The notes beneath the pieces were generated by a model. The model saw nothing but the letters and a program-made list of their open reading frames with translations, ran no database searches and was not told the DNA's origin. Source: Xanthobacteraceae bacterium (GTDB lineage Bacteria > Pseudomonadota > Alphaproteobacteria > Rhizobiales > Xanthobacteraceae). From it: DNA of 64,000 bases. Below are positions 9,276-17,662 of this stretch, one piece after another. The translations under genes and the position numbers were made by a program. Within the stretch, counting starts at the first letter, position 1. The number at the start of each line of letters is the position of its first letter. The stretch lies in assembly GCA_019454205.1 (NCBI GenBank), contig CP075369.1, positions 1,116,001 to 1,180,000 of the forward strand, written 5' to 3'.

Positions 9276-9618
9276 TGGGAATCCGGTTGCCGAGATTGAG
9301 GCGTTCAAAAGCACGGCTGCGGCAGGCGAGGCATTCATTCATGAATGTGAAATACGAGTCGCGAAGCCGTGCACCGTAGTCCGCCAGCGCGGACCATGCG
9401 TCCTGATAGTTGCGGGATGCAGCGAGGGATTGTTGCAGTCTCGCGGCGGAAACCAGACCGGCATCTGCGAAAACCGCCGACTGATGGGTGAGGTCGCTCA
9501 TCGTGTCGAGCAGGACGTCGGTCAGCCGCTCGCCTTTCTGGAGATTATTTTCCATCATTACACGCAGGCTGCCGAATACCGCAGAAGGTTCGACGGCCGT
9601 TTCCGGAATGAAACCCAT
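9268..9618 (-). CDS. Small helical protein, phasin-like (tentative)
   Basis: A 116-residue protein with long amphipathic helices and no membrane segment. The tail, with LQQSLAASRNYQDAWSALADYGARLRDSYFTFMNECL, has the look of phasin-type granule proteins, which repeat a pattern of small residues and end in an aromatic and acidic helix, but no signature motif settles it. The ATG at 9618 has an AGGA ribosome-binding site; the frame extends upstream to 9687 but that part covers the FixK/FNR box. First gene of an operon with the universal stress protein. If it is a phasin, it would link polyhydroxyalkanoate storage to low oxygen; otherwise hypothetical. Confidence 0.6.
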   Translation of the reverse strand: MGFIPETAVEPSAVFGSLRVMMENNLQKGERLTDVLLDTMSDLTHQSAVFADAGLVSAARLQQSLAASRNYQDAWSALADYGARLRDSYFTFMNECLACRSRAFERLNLGNRIPNA

Positions 9619-9673
9619 GACGTTTTGTCCTGCCGAATAGGTGCAATAGTAGAGTATTCCCGCGCACATACAT

Positions 9674-9687
9674 TTGACGTGCATCAA
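9674..9687. promoter_or_regulatory. FixK/FNR box shared by two divergent units
   Basis: TTGACGTGCATCAA fits TTGAN-N4-NTCAA. It lies between the divergent starts at 9618 (minus) and 9764 (plus), with centre-to-start distances of about 62 and 83 bases, so class II promoters could run in both directions. Confidence 0.75.
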
Positions 9688-9763
9688 ACGCGCAACGCAG
9701 CGGGTTCGTGAATTTGTCTTCCACGGTGTTACCGAATATTTGTTTCCGGCGCCGGTTAAGCAG

Positions 9764-11302
9764 ATGAATTCAAATCACACGCAGAAAGAAATTCTCGACT
9801 ATCTGGAATCTCCGGCTTCGAGCGGCGGTCTTCCGGTAAAGCGGATCGACACCCACGCGGCCAGTATTTTCCTGTCGGGAACCCGTGCGCTGAAGGTGAA
9901 GCGCGCGGTCAGGTTCCCTTATCTCGATTATTCGACGCTCACGCTGCGCAAGGCCGCATGCCTCGCGGAGATCGAGATCAACCGGCGCTTTGCTCCCGAA
10001 CTTTATATCGGGCTGGCGAGGGTGACGCGCGAAAGCGACGGCTCGTTGCGGATTGGCGGGCAGGGAGAGGCGGTGGAATGGGCTGTCGAGATGCGCCGTT
10101 TCGACGATGGGCTGACGCTCGACCGCTTTGCTGAAAACAACGAAGTCCCGGCCACGATGGCGGAGGCGGTCGCTGCGCGGCTCGCGGAAGTCCATCGCGA
10201 TGCCGAAAGGCAGGATGCAGGCGCGTGGATTGCTGCGCTCGCAGGGTTCTTCCGCCAGCATCGCGAGACGTTCCGGAAGCACCCCGATCTGTTCGACCAG
10301 CGGCAAGCGGACATCCTGCTGCAAGGCGTGACTGAAACGCTCGCGAGCACGGGAGAATTGATCCGTCGCCGTGCCGACGCCGGGCTACTCGTGCGCGGCC
10401 ACGGCGACCTTCACCTCGGCAATATTGCGCTGATCAAGGGCGCGTCCGTCATTTTCGATGCAGTGGAATTCGATCCGCTGATTGCGGGCGGCGACATTCT
10501 CTACGATCTCGCGTTCTTTTTAATGGATCTGTTCGTAGGCAGGCACCGCTTGGCCGCGAATGCAGCCCTGAACCGTTATCTCGCCGTTTCGGCAAGAAGC
10601 GAAAATCTGGAGGGGTTGCGGCTGCTTCCGCTTTTCCTCTCCACGCGCAGCGCCATCCGCGCCGTGGTCGCGGTTGCGCGTTTCGAGCAGAAAAGGAAAC
10701 CGGAAGATGTGGCAACCGCGCAGCATTATTTTCACTGCGCTTGCAACCTGATCGCGCCTTCCGCGCCACGCCTGCTTGCGGTCGGCGGGCTTTCGGGAAG
10801 CGGAAAATCAGTGCTTGCGCGCTCGTTGGCGCCGTTCGTATTGCCCGCGCCGGGCGCCGTCGTTCTGCGTTCCGACGTCAAGCGAAAGCAGCTTCTCAGT
10901 GTCGCGGAAATGGCCCGTCTCGATGCCAGCGCCTACAGCCCGGAGATGAGCGCAAAGGTTTACGAGGCTGTTCTGGCCGACGCGGCGAAAGCGATCGGCG
11001 CAGGTCATTCTGTGGTCCTCGACGCCGTGTTCGGCGCACCGGAAGAACGCGAAGCCGCCGCAAGGGTTGCGGAGAAAGCGGGCGTTCCCTTTCAGGGCAT
11101 CTTCCTTCACGCCGATCTCGATAAGAGGATTGAACGCGTCGAGCGCCGCACCGCTGACGCCTCTGATGCGGATCGTTCGGTCGTGCTGGCGCAGGAAGCG
11201 CGTGGCGCAGAGGCGAAAGAATGGATTCGAGTCGACAGTTCCGGCCTTCCGGAGGAAACCCTCGATGCGGCATTGCAGGCGACAAGCCTGCTCCACACGT
11301 AG
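9764..11302 (+). CDS. Aminoglycoside-phosphotransferase-like kinase fused to AAA/P-loop kinase
   Basis: A 512-residue cytoplasmic fusion. The N-terminal part is a phosphotransferase (APH) fold with catalytic loop VRGHGDLHLGNIAL and metal-binding region VEFDPLIAGGDILYDLAF. The C-terminal part, from about residue 330, is a P-loop kinase-like domain with Walker A VGGLSGSGKSVLAR, resembling gluconate-kinase or zeta-toxin-type AAA_33 domains. This architecture is found widely in Proteobacteria but its substrate is not established. I placed the start at the ATG at 9764, because the earlier TTG at 9674 falls on the FixK/FNR box itself. That box implies expression at low oxygen. An antibiotic-resistance role is unlikely. 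Confidence 0.82.
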   Translation: MNSNHTQKEILDYLESPASSGGLPVKRIDTHAASIFLSGTRALKVKRAVRFPYLDYSTLTLRKAACLAEIEINRRFAPELYIGLARVTRESDGSLRIGGQGEAVEWAVEMRRFDDGLTLDRFAENNEVPATMAEAVAARLAEVHRDAERQDAGAWIAALAGFFRQHRETFRKHPDLFDQRQADILLQGVTETLASTGELIRRRADAGLLVRGHGDLHLGNIALIKGASVIFDAVEFDPLIAGGDILYDLAFFLMDLFVGRHRLAANAALNRYLAVSARSENLEGLRLLPLFLSTRSAIRAVVAVARFEQKRKPEDVATAQHYFHCACNLIAPSAPRLLAVGGLSGSGKSVLARSLAPFVLPAPGAVVLRSDVKRKQLLSVAEMARLDASAYSPEMSAKVYEAVLADAAKAIGAGHSVVLDAVFGAPEEREAAARVAEKAGVPFQGIFLHADLDKRIERVERRTADASDADRSVVLAQEARGAEAKEWIRVDSSGLPEETLDAALQATSLLHT

Positions 11303-11321
11303 GCATACGTCCGCTGCGCGA

Positions 11322-11335
11322 TTGATCCACGTCAA
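11322..11335 (+). promoter_or_regulatory. FixK/FNR box upstream of the HCxxMC membrane protein
   Basis: TTGATCCACGTCAA matches the FNR/FixK dyad exactly (TTGAY-N4-RTCAA). The centre is about 47 bases before the ATG at 11376, so a class II start site would fall only about six bases before the start codon, giving an almost leaderless transcript. Confidence 0.75.
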
Positions 11336-11375
11336 TATGGTGCGCGGCATTTCCATGTGAAATGCGCGGCTATCC

Positions 11376-12089
11376 ATGCCGTATTTCGAGCAATCCGTTT
11401 TTCTCGCCGGGCTTTTGCTTGGTCTGTCCTCGAGCGTGCATTGCCTCGCGATGTGCTCCGGCGTGGCCGCGAGTTTCAGCCTCGCAGGGCAGGGCGCTGT
11501 CGCCGTTCGCCAGCCGCTGGTTGCGCGCACGCTATCCGTGCACGCGGGGCGAATCATGACCTATACGGCGGCCGGCGTGGCGGTCGCTGGCGCAGGTTCG
11601 TTCGCGGCGTTTGCTGGAAACAATCCCGCCGTTGCGAATGCAGTCCTGCGCTGGATTGCCGCCGCGTTCCTCGGGTGGACCGGCGCTGTAATCGCGGGAT
11701 TTGCACCGTCCATACTTGCGCCGGAAAAGGCGCGCGCTGCGGCTGCATGGTTCTCTTCCCGAATCGGTTCGGCCTCGTTTCTTCGCCGTGGCGGGTTTGT
11801 TGCGGCGGGAATCGTCTGGGGCTTCATGCCGTGCGGCATGGTGTATAGCGCACTGTTCTACGCGATGCTTACCGGAGCGCCGTTGCGTGGCGGACTGACC
11901 ATGCTCGGGTTCGGTCTCGGCACGGCGTTGCCGCTCATGGCGGTCAGCCTCGGCATTCCGTTTCTAGGGAACAGGGCTGCCGCGCCTGCAATGCGGCTCG
12001 TATTCGGACTCGCGGTGATAGCGGTGGGTATCGCGGGTATCGCGTTTTCCACGCGCGAAATCGCAATTCTCTGCGGCATCAGGCCGTAG
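11376..12089 (+). CDS. Sulfite exporter TauE/SafE-like (UreH/DsbD-2 type) membrane protein with HCxxMC motif
   Basis: A 237-residue protein with about six hydrophobic helices. Residues 22-27 read HCLAMC, followed by SG, the metal- or thiol-linked motif (HCxxMCxG) of the DsbD_2/UreH-like branch; a second conserved stretch is GFMPCGMVYSAL near residue 150. Members of this branch often sit beside cytochrome oxidase or copper genes, so a role in copper or thiol handling during cbb3 assembly is a reasonable inference, not shown. It is preceded by a FixK/FNR box and lies directly before ccoN. The ATG at 11376 was chosen because it gives a full first helix including the motif. Confidence 0.82.
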   Translation: MPYFEQSVFLAGLLLGLSSSVHCLAMCSGVAASFSLAGQGAVAVRQPLVARTLSVHAGRIMTYTAAGVAVAGAGSFAAFAGNNPAVANAVLRWIAAAFLGWTGAVIAGFAPSILAPEKARAAAAWFSSRIGSASFLRRGGFVAAGIVWGFMPCGMVYSALFYAMLTGAPLRGGLTMLGFGLGTALPLMAVSLGIPFLGNRAAAPAMRLVFGLAVIAVGIAGIAFSTREIAILCGIRP

Positions 12090-12097
12090 TTGAAAGT

Positions 12098-12115
12098 GCC
12101 GGGGGACTGCCCGGC
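12098..12115 (+). terminator. Possible terminator hairpin after the HCxxMC gene
   Basis: A perfect 6-base stem GCCGGG/CCCGGC with a 6-base loop, nine bases after the stop codon at 12089. It is followed by GATTGATT rather than a clean T-run and abuts the FixK/FNR box of ccoN, so termination is plausible but not certain. Confidence 0.4.
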
Positions 12116-12117
12116 GA

Positions 12118-12131
12118 TTGATTCAGATCAA
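12118..12131 (+). promoter_or_regulatory. FixK/FNR box of the ccoNOQP operon
   Basis: TTGATTCAGATCAA is a perfect FNR/FixK dyad (TTGAT-N4-ATCAA). Its centre is about 76 bases before the GTG of ccoN; a start site about 41 bases downstream leaves a leader of about 35 bases. This matches the known FixK/FnrN control of cbb3 oxidase operons in alphaproteobacteria. Confidence 0.88.
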
Positions 12132-12200
12132 CCTCGTTTTCGCGTCCGTCTTTAGGTTGCAGCTTGGGTTGCTTCCAAAGAGCGAAAGCGGGGATGAATC

Positions 12201-13856
12201 GTGCAGCTTGAAATCAGCCAGTCCGGCAAATCCATGTCGATGGGAGAGTTTGCCGGGATCATCTTGGCGTCGCTCACCGCGTTCGGGCTGATCTGTATCG
12301 CCGCGCTGGCGACAACCACCGAATATTCCTTCCATGCGCTGGTCATGGCGGCTGCCTCGATCGCCGCGGTCTTCGCAATCGGCAACCGCTACATGGACCG
12401 CCCCGCGGAGATTCCGCAGGAGATCGGCGGCAAGCCCAATTACAACATGGGTCCGGTCAAGTTCACGACCATCGCTTCGCTGTTCTGGGGCATCGCCGGA
12501 TTTCTGATCGGTGTTATCATCGCGGCGCAGCTGGCGTTTCCGCTGCTCAATCTAGATTTGCCATGGACCAGTTTCGGCCGTTTGCGGCCGCTCCACACGT
12601 CGGCGGTGATCTTTGCCTTCGGCGGCAACGTGCTGATCGGCACATCTTTCTATGTCGTGCAACGCACTTGCCGCGCGCGCCTCGCGGGCGATCTTTCGCC
12701 GTGGTTCGTGGTGCTCGGTTACAACCTGTTCATTGTCATTGCCGGTACCGGTTATCTGCTCGGCATCACCCAGTCGAAGGAATATGCCGAGCCGGAATGG
12801 TACGCCGACTTGCTGTTGACCATCGTATGGGTCGTCTACTTCCTTGTATTCGTTGGCACCATCCTGAAGCGGAAAGAGCCGCATATCTTCGTCGCGAACT
12901 GGTTCTACCTCGCGTTCATCGTGACGATTGCGGTGCTGCACATCGGCAACAACGCTTCGATTCCGGTTTCGATCTTCTCCGCGAAATCGTACATCGTCTG
13001 GGCCGGTGTGCAGGATGCGATGGTGCAGTGGTGGTACGGCCATAACGCGGTCGGCTTCTTCCTCACCGCGGGGTTCCTCGCGATCATGTATTACTTCGTG
13101 CCGAAACGCGCGGAGAAGCCGGTCTATTCGTATCGGCTGTCGATCATCCATTTCTGGGCGCTGATCTTCCTCTATATCTGGGCGGGTCCGCACCATCTGC
13201 ATTACACCGCGTTGCCCGACTGGGCGCAGACGCTCGGCATGACGTTCTCCATCATGCTGTGGATGCCGTCATGGGGCGGCATGATCAACGGCCTCATGAC
13301 GCTGTCCGGCGCGTGGGACAAGCTGCGCACCGATCCGGTGCTGCGCATGATGGTGGTCGCGGTCGCGTTCTACGGCATGTCGACGTTCGAAGGGCCGGTC
13401 ATGTCGATCAAGGCCGTGAACTCGCTCAGCCACTACACGGACTGGACCATCGGTCACGTTCACTCCGGAGCGCTCGGTTGGGTCGCCTACATTTCCTTCG
13501 GCGCGATCTATTGCCTGGTCCCCTGGCTGTGGAACCGCGAAGGCCTGTGGTCGAACCGCCTTGTGAACTGGCACTTCTGGATCTCCACGCTTGGCATCGT
13601 GCTCTACATCACCGCGATGTGGGTCTCCGGAATCCTGCAGGGCCTGATGTGGCGCGCCTACACGCCGCTCGGCTTCCTCGAATACTCGTTCATCGAGTCG
13701 GTCGAGGCGATGCATCCCTTCTATGTGATCCGCATGCTCGGCGGCGTGCTGTTCCTGACCGGAGCGTTGCTCATGGTCTGGAACGTCTGGAAGACCATCG
13801 CGAGTGCCGAACCTGCGCGGGAGCAAATGCCGATGCAGCTCAGCCCGGCCAACTAA
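12201..13856 (+). CDS. ccoN: Cytochrome c oxidase cbb3-type, subunit I
   Basis: Catalytic subunit of the high-affinity cbb3 oxidase: reduces O2 to water at a heme b3-CuB site and pumps protons. The 551 residues form about twelve to fourteen membrane helices. Visible ligand motifs are the low-spin heme region RLRPLHTSAVIFAF, the CuB histidines in YGHNAVGF and GPHHLHYTALPDW, and the heme-binding stretch IGHVHSGALGWVAY. The N-terminal NRYMDRPAEIPQEI is typical of alphaproteobacterial CcoN. Start taken as GTG at 12201; an ATG at 12234 is possible. First gene of ccoNOQP, under the FixK/FNR box at 12118, with ccoO 15 bases downstream. Confidence 0.97.
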   Translation: MQLEISQSGKSMSMGEFAGIILASLTAFGLICIAALATTTEYSFHALVMAAASIAAVFAIGNRYMDRPAEIPQEIGGKPNYNMGPVKFTTIASLFWGIAGFLIGVIIAAQLAFPLLNLDLPWTSFGRLRPLHTSAVIFAFGGNVLIGTSFYVVQRTCRARLAGDLSPWFVVLGYNLFIVIAGTGYLLGITQSKEYAEPEWYADLLLTIVWVVYFLVFVGTILKRKEPHIFVANWFYLAFIVTIAVLHIGNNASIPVSIFSAKSYIVWAGVQDAMVQWWYGHNAVGFFLTAGFLAIMYYFVPKRAEKPVYSYRLSIIHFWALIFLYIWAGPHHLHYTALPDWAQTLGMTFSIMLWMPSWGGMINGLMTLSGAWDKLRTDPVLRMMVVAVAFYGMSTFEGPVMSIKAVNSLSHYTDWTIGHVHSGALGWVAYISFGAIYCLVPWLWNREGLWSNRLVNWHFWISTLGIVLYITAMWVSGILQGLMWRAYTPLGFLEYSFIESVEAMHPFYVIRMLGGVLFLTGALLMVWNVWKTIASAEPAREQMPMQLSPAN

Positions 13857-13871
13857 AAAACGGAACCGAAA

Positions 13872-14606
13872 ATGTCGATCTGGGCAAAACACCAAATCCT
13901 CGAACGCAATTCGATTCTGCTGATCTTCGGCATCCTGATCGTGATTGCGATTGGCGGCCTCGTTGAAATCGCACCGCTGTTCTACCTGAAGAGCACGATC
14001 GAGAAGGTTGATGGCATTCGTCCGTACACGCCGCTCGAACTTGCGGGCCGCAACATCTATGTGCGGGAAGGCTGTTATGTCTGCCATTCGCAAATGGTGC
14101 GCGCGCTGCGCGACGAGGTGGAGCGTTACGGCCATTATTCGCTGGCGGCGGAGTCGATCTACGACCGGCCGTTCCAGTGGGGATCGAAGCGTACCGGCCC
14201 CGACCTCGCGCGCGTTGGCGGCAAGTATTCCGATCTCTGGCATGTAGATCACCTGAACGATCCGCGTTCGGTAGTGCCGACCTCGATCATGCCGGGCTAC
14301 CCGTTTCTTTCGACGACGCCGTTGAAGACCGACGACATTCAGGATCACATGAAGGCGCAGGCCGCGCTGGGCGTGCCGTATTCGAAAGAAATGATTGCGA
14401 ACGCGTTGTCCGATCTTCGCGCGCAGGCTTCGAACGATGCGCCTGAAGCCGAAGATCTTCGCAAGCGCTACCAGAACGTAATCGTCCGCAAGTTCGACAA
14501 CAATAAAGCCTTCGTCTCCGAGGCCGACGCCATCGTCGCGTACCTGCAAATGCTCGGTACGCAGGTGGACTTCAAGGCCTATCAGGACAAGGCAAACCTG
14601 CGGTGA
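13872..14606 (+). CDS. ccoO: Cytochrome c oxidase cbb3-type, subunit II (monoheme)
   Basis: Membrane-anchored monoheme cytochrome c subunit, 244 residues. One N-terminal helix (LLIFGILIVIAIGGLVEIAP) anchors a periplasmic domain with the heme site CYVCH at about residue 69 and a downstream methionine region (TSIMPGYPFL) for the sixth ligand. The motif EGCYVCHSQMVR and the following GPDLARVGG are characteristic of CcoO. Spacing of 15 bases from ccoN and seven bases to ccoQ supports one operon. Confidence 0.97.
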   Translation: MSIWAKHQILERNSILLIFGILIVIAIGGLVEIAPLFYLKSTIEKVDGIRPYTPLELAGRNIYVREGCYVCHSQMVRALRDEVERYGHYSLAAESIYDRPFQWGSKRTGPDLARVGGKYSDLWHVDHLNDPRSVVPTSIMPGYPFLSTTPLKTDDIQDHMKAQAALGVPYSKEMIANALSDLRAQASNDAPEAEDLRKRYQNVIVRKFDNNKAFVSEADAIVAYLQMLGTQVDFKAYQDKANLR

Positions 14607-14613
14607 GGCGTCA

Positions 14614-14769
14614 ATGACTGAAACTTATCTCATGCTGGCCCGCTTCGCGCAGACTTGGGGCCTGATCTACTTCGTCGCCGTTTTCCTCGCCGTGGTCGTT
14701 TTCGTGATGAGTCCGTCGCGCAAGGCGAAATACGAGGAAGCCGCAAAAACACCGCTTCGCGAGGACTAA
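14614..14769 (+). CDS. ccoQ: Cytochrome c oxidase cbb3-type, subunit CcoQ
   Basis: A 51-residue single-helix membrane protein starting at the ATG at 14614: MTETYLMLARFAQTWG, then a hydrophobic segment and a charged tail ending TPLRED. Length, position between ccoO and ccoP and the N-terminal pattern identify CcoQ, which stabilises the assembled oxidase. It is separated from ccoO by seven bases and from ccoP by two. Confidence 0.93.
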   Translation: MTETYLMLARFAQTWGLIYFVAVFLAVVVFVMSPSRKAKYEEAAKTPLRED

Positions 14770-14771
14770 TC

Positions 14772-15644
14772 GTGGCCGATAACAAACCGAAAGACGACAA
14801 CGTCAAGCGCTCGACGACCGGCCACGAATGGGACGGTATCGAGGAGTTGAACAATCCGCTGCCCAAATGGTGGGTGTGGATGTTCTACGCGACCATCGTG
14901 TGGTCCATTGGCTATTGGGTCGTCTATCCGTCATGGCCGCTGATCAGCTCTTATACTTCCGGCGTATGGAGCTGGCAGTCGCGCGCTGCTGTGAAAGAGG
15001 AACTGCAATCGCTGGAGCGGCTGCGCGAGCCGCTGATCGCGAAGTTGCGTGAAGCACCGCTGGAAAAGATTCTGGTGACGCCGGAATTGCTGACACTGGC
15101 GCGCGCCAACGGCCGCGTTGCGTTTCAGGATAACTGTGCGGGCTGTCACGGCATCGGCGCAACCGGCGCACGCGGTTATCCGAACCTGAACGACGACGAC
15201 TGGCTGTGGGGCGGCAAGCCAGAAGAGATTATGAACACGATTCTCTTCGGTGTGCGCTCGAACCACCCGAAGGCGCCTAGCGGAACGATGCCTGCTTTCG
15301 GCCGCGACGGGTTGCTGAAGAATCCTGAAATCGATGCGGTCGCTGAATTTGTCAGAACACTTGCGAACCTGAAGACGCCGGAGGGTACGGATCTCGCACT
15401 TGGCGCAAAGGTATTCGCGGAGAAGTGCGCGGTCTGTCACGGCGACAAAGGCAAAGGCAAGCGCGAGTTCGGTACGCCCGATCTCACGGACGCAATCTGG
15501 CTCTACGGCTCCGACCGCAAGACCATCGTCGAGGGAATTTATTACGGCCGTGCTGGCGTGATGCCGGCCTGGTACGGACGCCTCGATGAAGTGACGATCA
15601 AGTCGCTCGCCGCTTACATCCATTCGCTGGGCGGCGGCAAGTAG
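14772..15644 (+). CDS. ccoP: Cytochrome c oxidase cbb3-type, subunit III (diheme)
   Basis: Diheme cytochrome c subunit that passes electrons from cytochrome c to the catalytic centre. 290 residues from the GTG at 14772: a cytoplasmic N-terminus with GHEWDGIEELNNPLPKWW, the CcoP signature, one membrane helix, then two cytochrome c domains with heme sites CAGCH (near residue 122) and CAVCH (near residue 220). The longer open frame beginning at 14655 overlaps ccoQ and is not real. Two bases follow the ccoQ stop. Confidence 0.96.
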   Translation: MADNKPKDDNVKRSTTGHEWDGIEELNNPLPKWWVWMFYATIVWSIGYWVVYPSWPLISSYTSGVWSWQSRAAVKEELQSLERLREPLIAKLREAPLEKILVTPELLTLARANGRVAFQDNCAGCHGIGATGARGYPNLNDDDWLWGGKPEEIMNTILFGVRSNHPKAPSGTMPAFGRDGLLKNPEIDAVAEFVRTLANLKTPEGTDLALGAKVFAEKCAVCHGDKGKGKREFGTPDLTDAIWLYGSDRKTIVEGIYYGRAGVMPAWYGRLDEVTIKSLAAYIHSLGGGK

Positions 15645-15662
15645 TCCTGCGAAGACGGCAGG

Positions 15663-17138
15663 GTGGGTCAACCCATGGTGAAGGTCGGCGCAAGTGAACC
15701 GCTGGTCGCGTCCGAGGACGATGAGCCGCTCTACGTCTCGCACCGGAAGATTTATCCGAAAGCGGTAGCGGGACGATTCCGCACGATCAAGACTGCGCTA
15801 CTCGTCATCACGCTCGGCATTTATTACGGTTTGCCGTTCGTGCGGTGGGAGCGGGGCATCAACGCTCCTGATCAGGCGGTCTTGATCGACTTTTCTTCCA
15901 GCCGCTTCTACTTCTTCTTCATCGAAATCTGGCCGCAGGAAGTTTACTACCTCACGGGTCTTCTGATCCTTGCGTCACTGGCGCTGTTCCTGATGAACGC
16001 GCTCGCGGGCCGCATCTGGTGCGGTTATCTCTGTCCGCAAACGGTGTGGACGGACCTGTTCCTGTTTGTCGAACGCAAGATCGAGGGCGACCGCGTCGAA
16101 CGGATACGGCGGGATAATGGTCCCTGGACCTTCGACAAGGTCGCACGAAAGACCGCGAAACACTTTATCTGGCTCGCGATCGCTTGGTGGACGGGCGGCG
16201 CATGGATTCTCTACTTCGCCGACGCCCCGACCATCGTGAAACAACTCGCGACCTTCCAGGCGCCCGCAATCGCATGGATCACGATCGGAATCCTAACCTT
16301 CACGACCTACACGCTCGCCGGCCTGATGCGCGAACAGGTCTGCATTTATATGTGTCCGTGGCCGCGAATTCAGGCGGCGCTTACCGACGAGCACGCGCTG
16401 AACGTCACATATCGCTACGATCGCGGCGAACCGAGAAACACGCTAAAGGCAGCCGAACGGTTGCGTGCGGAAGGCCAGCCAGCGGGCGACTGCATCGACT
16501 GTAACCAGTGTGTGTGGGCGTGTCCCACCGGCGTGGATATCCGCCTCGGTTCGCAACTGGATTGCATCCAGTGCGGACTTTGCATCGATGCCTGCGACAC
16601 CATCATGCGCAAGATCGACCGGCCGACCGGGTTGATCGCGTATGACAACGACATCAACGTCCGCCGCCGCGAACAGGGGCTGCCCAACGTTTTCCGCTTC
16701 TTCCGCGCGCGTACGGTGCTCTACGCAGCACTGATTATCGCTGTCAGTGTGGTGATGATCGCATCGCTCGCGTTGCGCACCGATCTCGGTGTCGCCGTGA
16801 TCCACGACCGCAACCCGGTCTATGTCAAGCTTTCCAGCGGGGCCATCCGCAACGCCTACACTATCCGGCTGATCAATAAGGAGCATGAGAAACGCTCCTT
16901 CCTGATTTCCGTTGACGGGCTTGCCGGTGCGGATTTCGAGATTGTCGGCGTTACTTTGCGGGATCTGTATGGCCGCTGGATCGTGCAGGTCGAGCCGGAT
17001 CAGACTCAGGAATTTCGCATGCTGGTCACGACCAAGGCGGTGCTGCCGCCGGATGCTTCCGTGCCGCTGCGCATCCGCATTTCCGATCTTGCCAATTCCA
17101 AGAGTGCGACGGCCTCCGCGCATTTCCGCGGGCCATGA
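15663..17138 (+). CDS. ccoG: Cytochrome oxidase accessory protein, polyferredoxin
   Basis: Membrane iron-sulfur protein needed for cbb3 maturation; homologues reduce Cu(II) to Cu(I) for the CuB site. 491 residues with about five membrane helices, a GRIWCGYLCPQTVWTD motif between helices, and two 4Fe-4S ferredoxin motifs CIDCNQCVWACP and CIQCGLCIDACD, followed by a periplasmic immunoglobulin-like C-terminal domain. Starts considered: GTG at 15663 and ATG at 15675. It is 18 bases after ccoP, heading ccoGHIS, which probably reads through from the ccoN promoter since no separate FixK/FNR box is seen. Confidence 0.95.
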   Translation: MGQPMVKVGASEPLVASEDDEPLYVSHRKIYPKAVAGRFRTIKTALLVITLGIYYGLPFVRWERGINAPDQAVLIDFSSSRFYFFFIEIWPQEVYYLTGLLILASLALFLMNALAGRIWCGYLCPQTVWTDLFLFVERKIEGDRVERIRRDNGPWTFDKVARKTAKHFIWLAIAWWTGGAWILYFADAPTIVKQLATFQAPAIAWITIGILTFTTYTLAGLMREQVCIYMCPWPRIQAALTDEHALNVTYRYDRGEPRNTLKAAERLRAEGQPAGDCIDCNQCVWACPTGVDIRLGSQLDCIQCGLCIDACDTIMRKIDRPTGLIAYDNDINVRRREQGLPNVFRFFRARTVLYAALIIAVSVVMIASLALRTDLGVAVIHDRNPVYVKLSSGAIRNAYTIRLINKEHEKRSFLISVDGLAGADFEIVGVTLRDLYGRWIVQVEPDQTQEFRMLVTTKAVLPPDASVPLRIRISDLANSKSATASAHFRGP

Positions 17139-17151
17139 GGAGAAACGAATT

Positions 17152-17652
17152 ATGACGTCTGCAAATCCGACGGGCGGATTCAGAATTACCGGCCGGCTTG
17201 TGTTGGCTATTACTGTGCTGTTCTTCGTTGTGATTGCCGCGGTCAATGCGCTGATGGCGACTCTCGCGATCCGCACTTTCGGCGGCGTGGATGCGGAGAA
17301 CGCGTATCGTGAAGGAATTACGTTTGCCCGCGAACTGCGCGCAGCCGAGGTGCAGAACGCGCTTGGTTGGAAGGTGGACGTGACTGTTTCACCGTTGGTG
17401 GCGCGGGGTCTTCCGATCGAGGTCACCATTCGCGACCGTGACGGGAATATTGTTCCCGCGGCCGAAGTGACTGTCGTTTTCCAGCATCCCACGTTCCGCC
17501 GCTACGATGCTTCCGTGAAGCTGGAACACGCAGGTGTCGGTATGTATCGCGGTATAGCGCCGGTGGGTCCTGGCAAATGGAATTTGCTGACCGACATTCA
17601 CCGCGGTGGCGAGCGTGTGTTCCGCTCGCGCAATCTCGTTGTCGTGAAGTAG
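17152..17652 (+). CDS. ccoH: cbb3 oxidase assembly protein FixH/CcoH
   Basis: A 166-residue protein with one N-terminal membrane helix (FRITGRLVLAITVLFFVVIA) and a periplasmic beta-rich domain typical of FixH, including GVDAENAYREGITFA and the C-terminal GKWNLLTDIHRGGERVFRSR. It associates with the oxidase during assembly. The ATG at 17152 has a strong GAGGAGA site nine bases upstream; a longer frame from 16912 overlaps ccoG and is not used. It is eleven bases from ccoI. Confidence 0.95.
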   Translation: MTSANPTGGFRITGRLVLAITVLFFVVIAAVNALMATLAIRTFGGVDAENAYREGITFARELRAAEVQNALGWKVDVTVSPLVARGLPIEVTIRDRDGNIVPAAEVTVVFQHPTFRRYDASVKLEHAGVGMYRGIAPVGPGKWNLLTDIHRGGERVFRSRNLVVVK

Positions 17653-17662
17653 GGGGAGCCCC

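Noticed and set aside
9764..11302. Aminoglycoside resistance gene
   Set aside because: The APH-like domain is fused to a P-loop kinase and sits in a low-oxygen regulon; this architecture is a housekeeping-type family of unknown substrate, not a resistance enzyme.
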